A stretch of DNA of 64,000 nucleotides from Cyclobacteriaceae bacterium (GTDB lineage: Bacteria; Bacteroidota; Bacteroidia; Cytophagales; Cyclobacteriaceae). The translations under genes and the position numbers were made by a program. Location: NCBI GenBank assembly GCA_026003355.1, contig BPHC01000012.1, forward strand, positions 17,053 to 81,052, written 5' to 3'. The notes under the pieces were generated by a model. It had not been told where the DNA came from. It searched no databases and saw only the letters and a program-made list of their open reading frames with translations. How positions within the stretch are numbered: position 1 is the stretch's first letter; each line of letters opens with the position of its first letter. This document shows, piece by piece, positions 9,982-18,160 of the stretch.

Positions 9982-11385
9982 GTGCAGAACAATACCCCAC
10001 GCGCTTCGCTTTGGCAGGCACTTAAAGATGCCCTTAACGGCACGGAGGCCGATTATACCCAAATAAATTTAAACCGCGCCATTTTTCTGCTGGCCATCCC
10101 CATGATTCTGGAACTGGTTATGGAATCGACCTTTGCCGTGGTGGATATATTCTTTGTAAGCCAGCTGGGTGCTTCGGCCATTGCAACGGTTGGGCTTACC
10201 GAAACCTTTATGTTCTTGCTTTACTCCATAGCAGGCGGACTGGCTACGGCTGCCACGGCCATCATAGCGCGGCGCATAGGCGAAAAAAAACCGGAAGAGG
10301 CTGGGCTTTCGGCTGTACAGGCTGTGGTACTGGCCTTGCTGGCGTCTGTTCCTTTTGCTGTTGCAGGAATATTCTTTCCTCGCCAGATGTTGCTGCTAAT
10401 GGGTGCCGACCCGTGGACACTGCAGCACGGTTATGTGTATGCCCAATGGATGCTGGGCGGAAATGCCGTCATTATGCTGTTGTTCGTAATGAATGCGGTT
10501 TTCCGCGGAGCCGGTGATGCCGCCATAGCTATGCGTATTCTGTGGATTGCCAATGCGGTAAACATTATGTTAGATCCGCTTTTAATTTTTGGGTGGGGTC
10601 CAATTCCGGCTCTTGGCATTGAAGGTGCCGCTATTGCCACCACCACTGGAAGGGCCGCGGGTGTGGCGCTTCAGGTGTATTACCTGTTAAAAGGAAGCAA
10701 GCACATTTGCATTGTGCGGCATCAGTTTACAGTGCATACAGCTACCCTGCTGCATATTCTTAAAACTTCGCTTGGCGGCATTGGTCAGTCGGTTATTGCC
10801 ACTACTTCGTGGGTATTGCTTATGCGCATCCTGGCCGATATCAGCAGCCAGGCGGTGGCAGGTGCTACCATTACCATCCGCATGATGATGTTTACCCTTA
10901 TGCCGGCCTGGGGGTTTTCGAATGCTGCCGCCACTTTGGTGGGCCAGAACCTCGGAGCCGCAAAACCCGAGCGGGCCGAACGTACGGTGTGGATTATCGG
11001 GCTGTACAACATGATTTTCCTTATCGCTATATCGCTGCTGTACTTTTTCTGCAACCGCGAACTCATGCTATTATTTACCCGTGATAGTGAGGTTGTGGAT
11101 ATAGGTGCCGAATGGCTTAAGATTTTGTCGTATTCCTATTTTGTTTACGGCTGGTGGATGGTGGCTGTACAAGCTTTTAACGGGGCCGGCGACACCCACA
11201 CGCCCACCCGCATTAACCTGGTGTTCTTTTGGCTCATCCAGATTCCCCTAAGCTGGTACCTGGCTAATTATTTACAATGGCAACACAGCGGTGTGTTTTG
11301 GGGCGTGTTTATTTCAGAAACTTCGGTAGGATTATTTACTCTTTGGCTGTTTACCCGCGGAAAGTGGAAAACCTTTAAGGTATAG
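9982..11385 (+). CDS. MATE family efflux transporter
   Basis: 467 residues starting at a GTG at 9982; no better upstream ATG exists. Twelve hydrophobic segments in two similar halves are visible, beginning FLLAIPMILELVMESTFAVVD, the usual MATE opening. NorM/DinF-type proteins export cationic compounds using Na+ or H+. About 45 bp follow the MOT1-like gene, so cotranscription is possible. The stop abuts the stop of the convergent small gene at 11386. Confidence 0.9.
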   Translation: MQNNTPRASLWQALKDALNGTEADYTQINLNRAIFLLAIPMILELVMESTFAVVDIFFVSQLGASAIATVGLTETFMFLLYSIAGGLATAATAIIARRIGEKKPEEAGLSAVQAVVLALLASVPFAVAGIFFPRQMLLLMGADPWTLQHGYVYAQWMLGGNAVIMLLFVMNAVFRGAGDAAIAMRILWIANAVNIMLDPLLIFGWGPIPALGIEGAAIATTTGRAAGVALQVYYLLKGSKHICIVRHQFTVHTATLLHILKTSLGGIGQSVIATTSWVLLMRILADISSQAVAGATITIRMMMFTLMPAWGFSNAAATLVGQNLGAAKPERAERTVWIIGLYNMIFLIAISLLYFFCNRELMLLFTRDSEVVDIGAEWLKILSYSYFVYGWWMVAVQAFNGAGDTHTPTRINLVFFWLIQIPLSWYLANYLQWQHSGVFWGVFISETSVGLFTLWLFTRGKWKTFKV

Positions 11386-11592
11386 CTATTCCAGCTCACG
11401 GATTTCAAAGTCTTTCCCCATTCCGTAGCGAATCAGATCTTTAAGCTTATATACTTCCAGCGTGTAAATATCCTTAACTTCAAAATCGCCATCTGCCCGG
11501 ATATTTTCAACCACGAAGTCGTGTATTTCTCCGTAATTCACGAGGCGGTATTTTTTACCGGTGCGCAGCACATCAAATGCCAGGCCTTTCAT
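11386..11592 (-). CDS. Conserved small protein of unknown function
   Basis: 68 residues, mostly charged, with no membrane segment. It reads as a compact beta-rich domain (KYRLVNYGEIHDFVV, GDFEVKDIYTLEVYKL) ending in acidic residues. I do not recognise the family. It lies 28 bp downstream of the GroES-like gene in the same direction and is probably cotranscribed with it. Confidence 0.7.
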   Translation of the reverse strand: MKGLAFDVLRTGKKYRLVNYGEIHDFVVENIRADGDFEVKDIYTLEVYKLKDLIRYGMGKDFEIRELE

Positions 11593-11620
11593 GGTTTCAG
11601 TAAAAAAAAATAGCCCGGGT

Positions 11621-11995
11621 TTACAATTCTTCTTCGCGTTCCAGCATCAGGATGGACGACTGCGGAACAATAAAATACTTTTCGCCCTCGTAGATAACTT
11701 CGATCGCACCCTTTTGCAGAAAAATAGCCAGGTCGCCTTCCTGTGCCTGGAGCGGCAGGTATTTTACCTGCTCTTCGCGGCCCTTCCAGAGTTCGTCTTC
11801 ATCAGCCGGCAACGGAAGGGGGTATCCGGGCCCAACCTTAATAACATACCCGCTTTGAATTTTTTCTTTTTCCTGAACACCGGGCGGCAGATACAGGCCG
11901 CTCTCGGTGCGGTCGGACTGGCGAACAGGTTTTATCAGCACGCGGTCGCCTACCACAATCAGTTTTTTCAGCTTGTTATCGGGTGTAATTTTCAT
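11621..11995 (-). CDS. GroES-like co-chaperone (divergent)
   Basis: 124 residues. The chaperonin-10 fold is recognisable from VVGDRVLIKPVRQSDRTESGLYLPP, then GYVIKVGPG and YEGEKYFIVPQSSILM near the C-terminus. It is longer than a typical 95-residue GroES because of an insertion around PADEDELWKGREEQ, and the mobile-loop region (SDRTESGLYLP) differs from canonical GroES. No groEL is adjacent. It is probably a secondary Bacteroidetes Cpn10 paralog rather than the main GroES. It sits between rmuC and the 68-aa gene, all in one direction with short gaps. Confidence 0.82.
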   Translation of the reverse strand: MKITPDNKLKKLIVVGDRVLIKPVRQSDRTESGLYLPPGVQEKEKIQSGYVIKVGPGYPLPLPADEDELWKGREEQVKYLPLQAQEGDLAIFLQKGAIEVIYEGEKYFIVPQSSILMLEREEEL

Positions 11996-12020
11996 GGATT
12001 TATATGGCCATGTAAATATA

Positions 12021-13325
12021 TCAATCTTCCGAAGCTCTTTCCACGAGTCTGGGGTCCAGTACTTTAGTGGTCTTGGCGCCCAGTTCGCGGATTTTTTCTG
12101 CTTTGCTTATCAGATTTCCCTTTCCTTCATACAGTTTGCGCATAGCATCGGTATAGGTATCTTTGGTTTGGTTTAATTGGTGCCCTACCTTTTTGAGGTC
12201 TTCTACAAATGCCACAAACTTGTCATAGAGTTTGCCGCTTTCATCGGCAATTTCCAGGGCATGCTGACTTTGCTTCTGCATTTTCCATATGCTGGCCACC
12301 GTACGCAGGGTGGCAAGCAGCGTTGTGGGACCTACAATAACAATTCGTTTGTCCCAGGCAAAGTTAAACAGGTCGGGGTCTTTCTGCAACGCTACCGAAA
12401 ACGAGGCTTCAATGGGTACAAACATTAAAACGAAGTCGGGTGTGTTGAAGTCCAGCGAGCTGTAGTAATTTTTGTCGCTCAGCAGCTTAACATGGCTTTT
12501 CAGCGAATCGAGATGGGCCTTAAGGAAATATTCGCGCTGTTCATCATCATCGGCATTTACATATTGTTCATAATCGCTAAGCGAAACCTTGCTGTCGATG
12601 ATAATATGCCGGTTATCGGGCAGCATCACCAGGCAGTCGGGCTTAATGGCGCTGCCTTCGGCATTTTTGGTTACTACCTGCATGCGGTATTCAATATCGC
12701 GCATAAGCCCGGAACGTTCCAGGATGGTTTCGAGAATAAATTCGCCCCAGTCGCCCTGCTTCTTCACATCGCCTTTCAGGGCGCGGGTAAGGTTACTGGC
12801 CTCTTCGGTTAGCTTATGGTTAAGTTCGTGCAGTTTGCGCACTTCTTCACGCAGGCTTACCTTGTCGCGCAGTTCGCGGTCGTAGGTTTCTTCTACCTTT
12901 TTTTCAAACAGACTGATTTTTTCTTTTAAAGGTGTAAGCAAATCAGAAAGGGCGGTTTTGTTCTGTTCGGCAAATTTTTTCGATTTGTCTTCCAGAATTT
13001 TGTTGGCCAGGTTTTCGAACTCTGTTTTAAATTTTTCCTGCAGTTCATACAGTTCCTTTTGCCGCTCACTTAATTTTTCTTCCAGGTTGCGATAGTCGGC
13101 TTCGGTGGCCGAAAGACTGCGGCTCAGCTCCTCTATGCGCAGCCGTTCTTTTTCGAGTTTTTCTTCCAGCGTCTGAATGTGCTGTTTCAATGCGGTATTC
13201 CGTTCCTGTTCCGCCTTTACCTGCGAGGTTTTCTCGCTCAGCTCGGCCATATATCGCAATTTGCCCATCACCCAGCCGGTCAGCACACCCAGCAGTAATC
13301 CGGTAAACAAAAAAAGCCATTCCAT
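12021..13325 (-). CDS. rmuC: RmuC family DNA recombination protein
   Basis: 434 residues. An N-terminal membrane helix (FLFTGLLLGVLTGWVMGKL) is followed by a long coiled coil (about 30-165, rich in Glu, Lys, Leu) and the RmuC domain (about 170-400), with family signatures GDWGEFILETILERSGL, KPDCLVMLPDNRHIIIDSKVSL and IVIVGPTTLLATLRTVA. The fold is PD-(D/E)XK nuclease-like; the D...DSK stretch fits its active site. RmuC limits inversions at short inverted repeats in E. coli. It heads a likely three-gene unit with the GroES-like and 68-aa genes. Confidence 0.93.
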   Translation of the reverse strand: MEWLFLFTGLLLGVLTGWVMGKLRYMAELSEKTSQVKAEQERNTALKQHIQTLEEKLEKERLRIEELSRSLSATEADYRNLEEKLSERQKELYELQEKFKTEFENLANKILEDKSKKFAEQNKTALSDLLTPLKEKISLFEKKVEETYDRELRDKVSLREEVRKLHELNHKLTEEASNLTRALKGDVKKQGDWGEFILETILERSGLMRDIEYRMQVVTKNAEGSAIKPDCLVMLPDNRHIIIDSKVSLSDYEQYVNADDDEQREYFLKAHLDSLKSHVKLLSDKNYYSSLDFNTPDFVLMFVPIEASFSVALQKDPDLFNFAWDKRIVIVGPTTLLATLRTVASIWKMQKQSQHALEIADESGKLYDKFVAFVEDLKKVGHQLNQTKDTYTDAMRKLYEGKGNLISKAEKIRELGAKTTKVLDPRLVERASED

Positions 13326-13449
13326 ACAGTAAAGGTAGTAGTTACAGGTGAAGTTTGGTTTGCCCTGGTAAAGTTAGTTGCTGGCTGCGACAAAAAGTGT
13401 CAGCCCGGCTTTTCGTTGTCCCGGCGGCCGGAAATACGTAACTTGCAGC

Positions 13450-14682
13450 ATGACTACTCTGGTATCTTCGAGCCATCAGGCCATTGAACTTGAAGACCGC
13501 TACGGGGCGCACAACTATCACCCGCTTCCGGTGGTATTAACCCGGGGCGAAGGCGTGTTTTTGTGGGATGTGGAAGGCAAACGGTATTTCGACTTCCTAT
13601 CGGCCTACAGTGCGGTGAATCAGGGACACTGCCACCCTCGCATCATACAGGTGCTTATTGACCAGGCCCGCGAGTTAACGCTTACTTCGCGTGCTTTTTA
13701 CAACGACAAGCTGGGACCGGCAGAAAAATACGTTTGCGAAACATTCGGATACCAGAAAGCCCTGTTTATGAACAGCGGTGCCGAAGCCAATGAAACCGCC
13801 ATTAAGCTGGCGCGCAAGTGGGGCTACACAAAAAAGCAAATACCCGAAAACCAGGCCGTAATTGTTGCAGCCCGCAGAAATTTTCACGGGCGCACCACCA
13901 CCATTATTTCTGCTTCGACCGACCCTTCGGCACGTGCCGGTTTCGGGCCCTTTATGCCGGGTTTTGAAATTGTTGAATACGATAGTATAGTCGCCCTGGA
14001 GCAGGCCCTCAGCAACCCGAACGTATGCGCCCTGTGGCTGGAGCCCATTCAGGGTGAAGCGGGTGTGTATGTTCCGGCCGAAGGATACCTTAAAGCAGCA
14101 GAACAGCTATGCCGCAAACATAATGTTTTACTGATGATGGATGAAATCCAGACGGGCATAGGACGAACCGGCAAAATGCTGGCCTGCAACCACGAAAACG
14201 TTCGCCCCGATATCCTCATTCTGGGCAAAGCCCTGAGCGGTGGCGTTTTGCCGGTGTCGGTGGTGCTGGCCGATGATGAAATTATGCTGCTGATACAGCC
14301 CGGTGAACACGGCTCTACCTTCGGTGGTAATCCGCTGGCCGCTGCTGTGTGTATGGCTGCGCTGGAAGTGGTAAAAGATGAAAGGCTTGCCGAAAATGCT
14401 GCCCGCCTGGGCGTTGTTTTCCGCGAACGCATGGCCGGCCTGATGCACAAAACCAGCCTCATTCAGGCAGTACGCGGCAAGGGATTGCTGAATGCCATCG
14501 TCATCAACGATGACCCGCAAAGCGACACAGCCTGGAAGCTTTGCCTGAGGTTTGCCGAAAACGGACTGCTGGCCAAACCTACCCATGGAAATATAGTCCG
14601 GCTGGCACCCCCGCTGATCATTACCAGTGAACAGCTTCACGAAGGATGCGACATTATTGAAAAGTCGGTTTTGGAAATGTAA
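13450..14682 (+). CDS. rocD: Ornithine--oxo-acid (ornithine) aminotransferase
   Basis: About 410 residues from the ATG at 13450 ([10 protein letters not shown]); the frame is open upstream to 13378 but that part is not protein-like. Class III PLP aminotransferase: [18 protein letters not shown] at the N-terminus is specific to ornithine aminotransferases, [16 protein letters not shown] binds the PLP phosphate, [13 protein letters not shown] carries the PLP-binding Asp, and the Schiff-base Lys is in ILGKALSGG. It converts L-ornithine and 2-oxoglutarate to glutamate semialdehyde and glutamate, linking arginine breakdown to proline and glutamate. Confidence 0.95.
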   Translation: MTTLVSSSHQAIELEDRYGAHNYHPLPVVLTRGEGVFLWDVEGKRYFDFLSAYSAVNQGHCHPRIIQVLIDQARELTLTSRAFYNDKLGPAEKYVCETFGYQKALFMNSGAEANETAIKLARKWGYTKKQIPENQAVIVAARRNFHGRTTTIISASTDPSARAGFGPFMPGFEIVEYDSIVALEQALSNPNVCALWLEPIQGEAGVYVPAEGYLKAAEQLCRKHNVLLMMDEIQTGIGRTGKMLACNHENVRPDILILGKALSGGVLPVSVVLADDEIMLLIQPGEHGSTFGGNPLAAAVCMAALEVVKDERLAENAARLGVVFRERMAGLMHKTSLIQAVRGKGLLNAIVINDDPQSDTAWKLCLRFAENGLLAKPTHGNIVRLAPPLIITSEQLHEGCDIIEKSVLEM

Positions 14683-14705
14683 ATCAGTTAAAAACGGCCT
14701 TTCCC

Positions 14706-16178
14706 TTAGCCATTTATTATCGCATCAATTACTTCAAAGGCAGCCCTTTCGCCCGACTTTAGTGCTCCGCTAACCGTACCAGCCTCTCCGGTAAAATCGG
14801 TTGCTTCGCCGGCAAAGAACAGTTTGCCGCCCATCGGTGCTGCCAGCACCTCGCGGTCGGCCAGCAGGCCACCGGGGAGATGATACGATACGCCTCCTTT
14901 GGCATACGGGTCTTTCTTCCAGTCTTTAATGGTGTACAGCAGTTTGTTGTTCTCTTCGGGTATGGTGCTCCTTCGTATGTTTTCGGTGGCATCGCCTCCA
15001 TACCAGGCATCCATTTCGGCCAGGATGTTCAGCACCACATCGTCGGGGTTCATAGAAGAATAGGCCTCGGCCTTTGCCCCAAATACGGTTATGCTGAGTG
15101 TTCTGTTAAGACTGCTGCGCCCCACAGCCGGATTGAGTATAATGGGCGCCTCGGTTGCCCCGAAAATGGCAGCCACATCTTCACCGTAGAAGTTGCGTTT
15201 AAACTCCAGCACAATGCGCATGGCAGCATCCATGCCCAGGCGACTCAGCGCATTTAGCTTTGCCGTTGGCAGGGCCGGTGAAAAAGCAATGTCTCCATCT
15301 TTTAAAATTGATACCGGAACAGTTACAATTAGTTTGTTTACAGTTTCTGTCCCTCCGCTGTGTACTATTTCAATGGCATCGCCACTGTAGTTAACCGCCT
15401 GCACGACGGTGTTAAATTGAATGGAGGGCACCACGCGGCTGTACACATTCAACAGGGCATCCTGCATGGGGTTGTTGCGCAGTGTGAGTTCTGTGCCATC
15501 GTGTTCCACCAGCGCCAGGCCTTCGGCCAGTGCTCGGGCCCCAATATTTGATGCAGCCGAACCAAACGGATTTCCCAACAGGGAATTAACCATAGGCAGT
15601 TGTGATGCAGGCACCCCGGCCGCAAGCGCGGCCTGCTCCACACTTAAAGTGGATGAACCACTAAAGGTGGTAAAAGAATCATAAAATGCCTTTGCCGAGG
15701 CAAAACCGGCGTTCAGCATGGCATCGGCTTCGGTTTTGGCTGCATTGTCAACAATATACCGGTTGGTGCTTTGGCTGCGGAAGTTTACCATGGGCACACC
15801 CCGAACTGCCAGAAGACCGGCCCACTTGGAATCGGACCCATTTATCCGGTCCGGGCCCAGTTCAACAGGAAAGTCGGAGTAAGGGTAATTTCCGGGAAAA
15901 AAAATGAGCGATTCGGTTGGTGCACTGGTACGATAAAGCGAGCATATTCTTCCGCCAATCCGGTTGTTGGCTTCAAACACTTTAACCTGTACACCTTTGG
16001 CGATGAGGATATCGGCCGCAATAAGGCCTGCAGCTCCTGCGCCAATAATGCCTACTACCCCGTTATAGTTTATTTCCGGGGCGTTTTCATCGGGCACGCA
16101 GGCGCTTAACCAGGAAGGCAATGCCAGGCCTGCCGTAAGGCCGGCACTGATGTGCTTAATTGCAGTTCTGCGTTTCAC
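14706..16178 (-). CDS. Exported FAD-dependent amine oxidase
   Basis: 490 residues. The N-terminus MKRRTAIKHISAG has twin arginines, followed by a hydrophobic core and a lipobox-like LSAC, so a Tat-exported lipoprotein is likely. The Rossmann dinucleotide fold is VVGIIGAGAAGLIAADIL with the second FAD motif ending EANNRIGGR. The C-terminal FAD-binding segment is GGKLFFAGEATDFTGEAGTVSGAL, as in flavin monoamine oxidases. Substrate (monoamine, polyamine or amino acid) is not predictable. It converges with rocD across 23 bp; a metabolic tie through ornithine or polyamine breakdown is possible but inferred only from position. Confidence 0.88.
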   Translation of the reverse strand: MKRRTAIKHISAGLTAGLALPSWLSACVPDENAPEINYNGVVGIIGAGAAGLIAADILIAKGVQVKVFEANNRIGGRICSLYRTSAPTESLIFFPGNYPYSDFPVELGPDRINGSDSKWAGLLAVRGVPMVNFRSQSTNRYIVDNAAKTEADAMLNAGFASAKAFYDSFTTFSGSSTLSVEQAALAAGVPASQLPMVNSLLGNPFGSAASNIGARALAEGLALVEHDGTELTLRNNPMQDALLNVYSRVVPSIQFNTVVQAVNYSGDAIEIVHSGGTETVNKLIVTVPVSILKDGDIAFSPALPTAKLNALSRLGMDAAMRIVLEFKRNFYGEDVAAIFGATEAPIILNPAVGRSSLNRTLSITVFGAKAEAYSSMNPDDVVLNILAEMDAWYGGDATENIRRSTIPEENNKLLYTIKDWKKDPYAKGGVSYHLPGGLLADREVLAAPMGGKLFFAGEATDFTGEAGTVSGALKSGERAAFEVIDAIING

Positions 16179-16227
16179 GCTGTTTTGATTTTCTGAAAGT
16201 TAGCAAAATATGCCATTTTGGTGCGAA

Positions 16228-16773
16228 ATGAATACCGATATACGACCAAAGGTAAAACGAATCGCCATAGTGGGCCCGGAATGTTCGGGTAAAACTGCGC
16301 TGGCCATGGAGCTGGCGCAGCATTACCGCACCGCATGGGTTCCCGAATACGCCCGCACTTACCTGAATTCGCTGGACAGACCCTACACGCCTGATGACCT
16401 GCTGATTATTGCCCGCGGCCAGTTAAAATGGGAAGACGAGCTGATCCAGCAGGCCAGTGGCTTACTGATATGCGATACCAACCTGCTGGTAATTAAAATA
16501 TGGAGCGAATTCAAATACGGGAGTTGCCATCCGGAAATTATCGGTTTAATGCGCGGCCGGCATTATGATCTTCACCTGCTTACCCACCCGGATATTCCCT
16601 GGGAAGACGACCCGCAGCGCGAACACCCCGATAAACGGGATCTGCTGTTTTCCATCTACCGTCGGGAAATAATCAGGTTGGGGGTTTCTTTTGCTGAGAT
16701 TTATGGCAGCGGTGAGTCACGGATAAAAAAAGCCTGCAAGGCCATCGATTTTCTCCTTTTAAATAAAGATTAG
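16228..16773 (+). CDS. NadR-type nicotinamide riboside kinase-like ATPase
   Basis: About 181 residues from the Met at 16228, or 187 from an ATG at 16210. The Walker A motif is GPECSGKTALA near the N-terminus and VPEYARTYL is the characteristic second motif of the NadR C-terminal kinase domain, followed by the CDTNLLVIKIWSEF Walker-B-like strand and HYDLHLLTHPDIPWEDDPQREHPD. In NadR this domain phosphorylates nicotinamide riboside; here it stands alone without the NMN adenylyltransferase or DNA-binding domains. The likely role is NAD salvage, but the neighbours give no support. Confidence 0.85.
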   Translation: MNTDIRPKVKRIAIVGPECSGKTALAMELAQHYRTAWVPEYARTYLNSLDRPYTPDDLLIIARGQLKWEDELIQQASGLLICDTNLLVIKIWSEFKYGSCHPEIIGLMRGRHYDLHLLTHPDIPWEDDPQREHPDKRDLLFSIYRREIIRLGVSFAEIYGSGESRIKKACKAIDFLLLNKD

Positions 16774-16844
16774 CACACCGGTACGCTGAAGCCTGCAGGT
16801 TGCATTAAAAATTCAGTACCTTCAGTCAACCTAAACCGCAACCT

Positions 16845-18134
16845 ATGAGCACCCGCAGATCTTTTTTCCGAAAAACAGCAGGTCTGGCCGGCGCACTTGC
16901 CCTTGGTCCGCTGGCCACCCGCGCAATAGCCGAAGACGTAAGCGATGCCCTGCTAAGGTTAAATAAACTACCGCTTGACCAGTCGATAACCGATGAAGAC
17001 CTGTGGAGCACAATAGCACAGGCGTATACGGCCTCGCCTACCATACTTAATCTGAACAACGGTGGCGTAAGCCCACAGCCCAAAATAGTTCAGGATGCCG
17101 TTGACCGCTACTACCACCTGAGCAACGAAGCTCCCACGTACTACATGTGGCAGATACTCGACAAAGGCCGCGAGCCGCTGCGCAGAAAGCTGGCCAACCT
17201 GGCCGGCGTATCGGCCGAAGAAATTGCCATTAACCGAAATACTACCGAAGCCCTTGGCATTGTAACCTATGGCCTTACCCTGAACAAAGGCGATGAAATT
17301 GTAATGACGCGCCAGGATTACCCCAACATGGTGCATGCATGGAAACAGAAAGAATTGCGCGAAGGCATTAAAATAAAATGGGTTAACCTGAACCTGCCGG
17401 TTGAAGATGATGAACTGATACTGCGCGAATTCGTTAATGCCACCACACCCAAAACGCGGATATGGCACATTACCCACATGATTAACTGGACCGGCCAGAT
17501 ACTTCCCGTTAAAAAACTCTGCGAAGAAGCCCGCAAACGAAACATCATTTCTATAGTAGATGGAGCACACACCTTTGCGCACATGGATTTCAGAATTTCT
17601 GACTTCCGGCCCGATTATTTTGGTACCAGCCTCCACAAATGGCTCAGTGCTCCTTTTGGCACCGGCATGCTGTATGTGAAGCAGGAAAATATTGCCGGCT
17701 TGTTCCCCATCTTCCCCAACGACAAACCTACCGAAAGCAACATCCGGAAATTCGAAAGCCTCGGCACACGCTCATTCGCCCCCGAGCAGGCCATTGGCCA
17801 GGCCATAGATTTTCATCTGGCCATAGGAGCCCGGAGAAAAGAAGAGCGGCTTCGTTACCTTAAAAATTACTGGTGCGAAAAAGTGGCCAAACATCAGCGT
17901 ATAAAATTGCATGTTTCGCTAAAACCTGAATATTCGTGTGCACTCGGAACCTTTTCAATAGATGGCATGGACCCCAATGATGTGGTGAACCGGCTGTTTA
18001 ACGGCTTTCAGATTCACACCACGGCCATTAAGTGGGAGAACATAAGTTGTGTGCGGGTAACCCCGCATGTGTACACCGCTACGCGCGATCTGGACAGATT
18101 TGTTGAAGCGGTTCTGAAAATTGCGGCATCATAA
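16845..18134 (+). CDS. Tat-exported class V aminotransferase-fold PLP enzyme
   Basis: 429 residues. MSTRRSFFRKTAGLAGALALGP is a Tat signal (RRSFF). The rest is a class V aminotransferase / isopenicillin-N epimerase-like fold: INRNTTEALGIVTYGL binds PLP phosphate, ISIVDGAHTFAH carries the PLP Asp and His, and the Schiff-base Lys is in GTSLHKWLSAPFG. Such exported homologues are common in Bacteroidetes; reaction unknown (epimerase, desulfurase-like or lyase). It lies 26 bp upstream of the broken penicillin acylase in the same direction, a suggestive pairing of two beta-lactam-type folds, which more likely act on N-acyl amino acids. Confidence 0.86.
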   Translation: MSTRRSFFRKTAGLAGALALGPLATRAIAEDVSDALLRLNKLPLDQSITDEDLWSTIAQAYTASPTILNLNNGGVSPQPKIVQDAVDRYYHLSNEAPTYYMWQILDKGREPLRRKLANLAGVSAEEIAINRNTTEALGIVTYGLTLNKGDEIVMTRQDYPNMVHAWKQKELREGIKIKWVNLNLPVEDDELILREFVNATTPKTRIWHITHMINWTGQILPVKKLCEEARKRNIISIVDGAHTFAHMDFRISDFRPDYFGTSLHKWLSAPFGTGMLYVKQENIAGLFPIFPNDKPTESNIRKFESLGTRSFAPEQAIGQAIDFHLAIGARRKEERLRYLKNYWCEKVAKHQRIKLHVSLKPEYSCALGTFSIDGMDPNDVVNRLFNGFQIHTTAIKWENISCVRVTPHVYTATRDLDRFVEAVLKIAAS

Positions 18135-18160
18135 TGTGCAACAAGCCAATTTAAATCATC

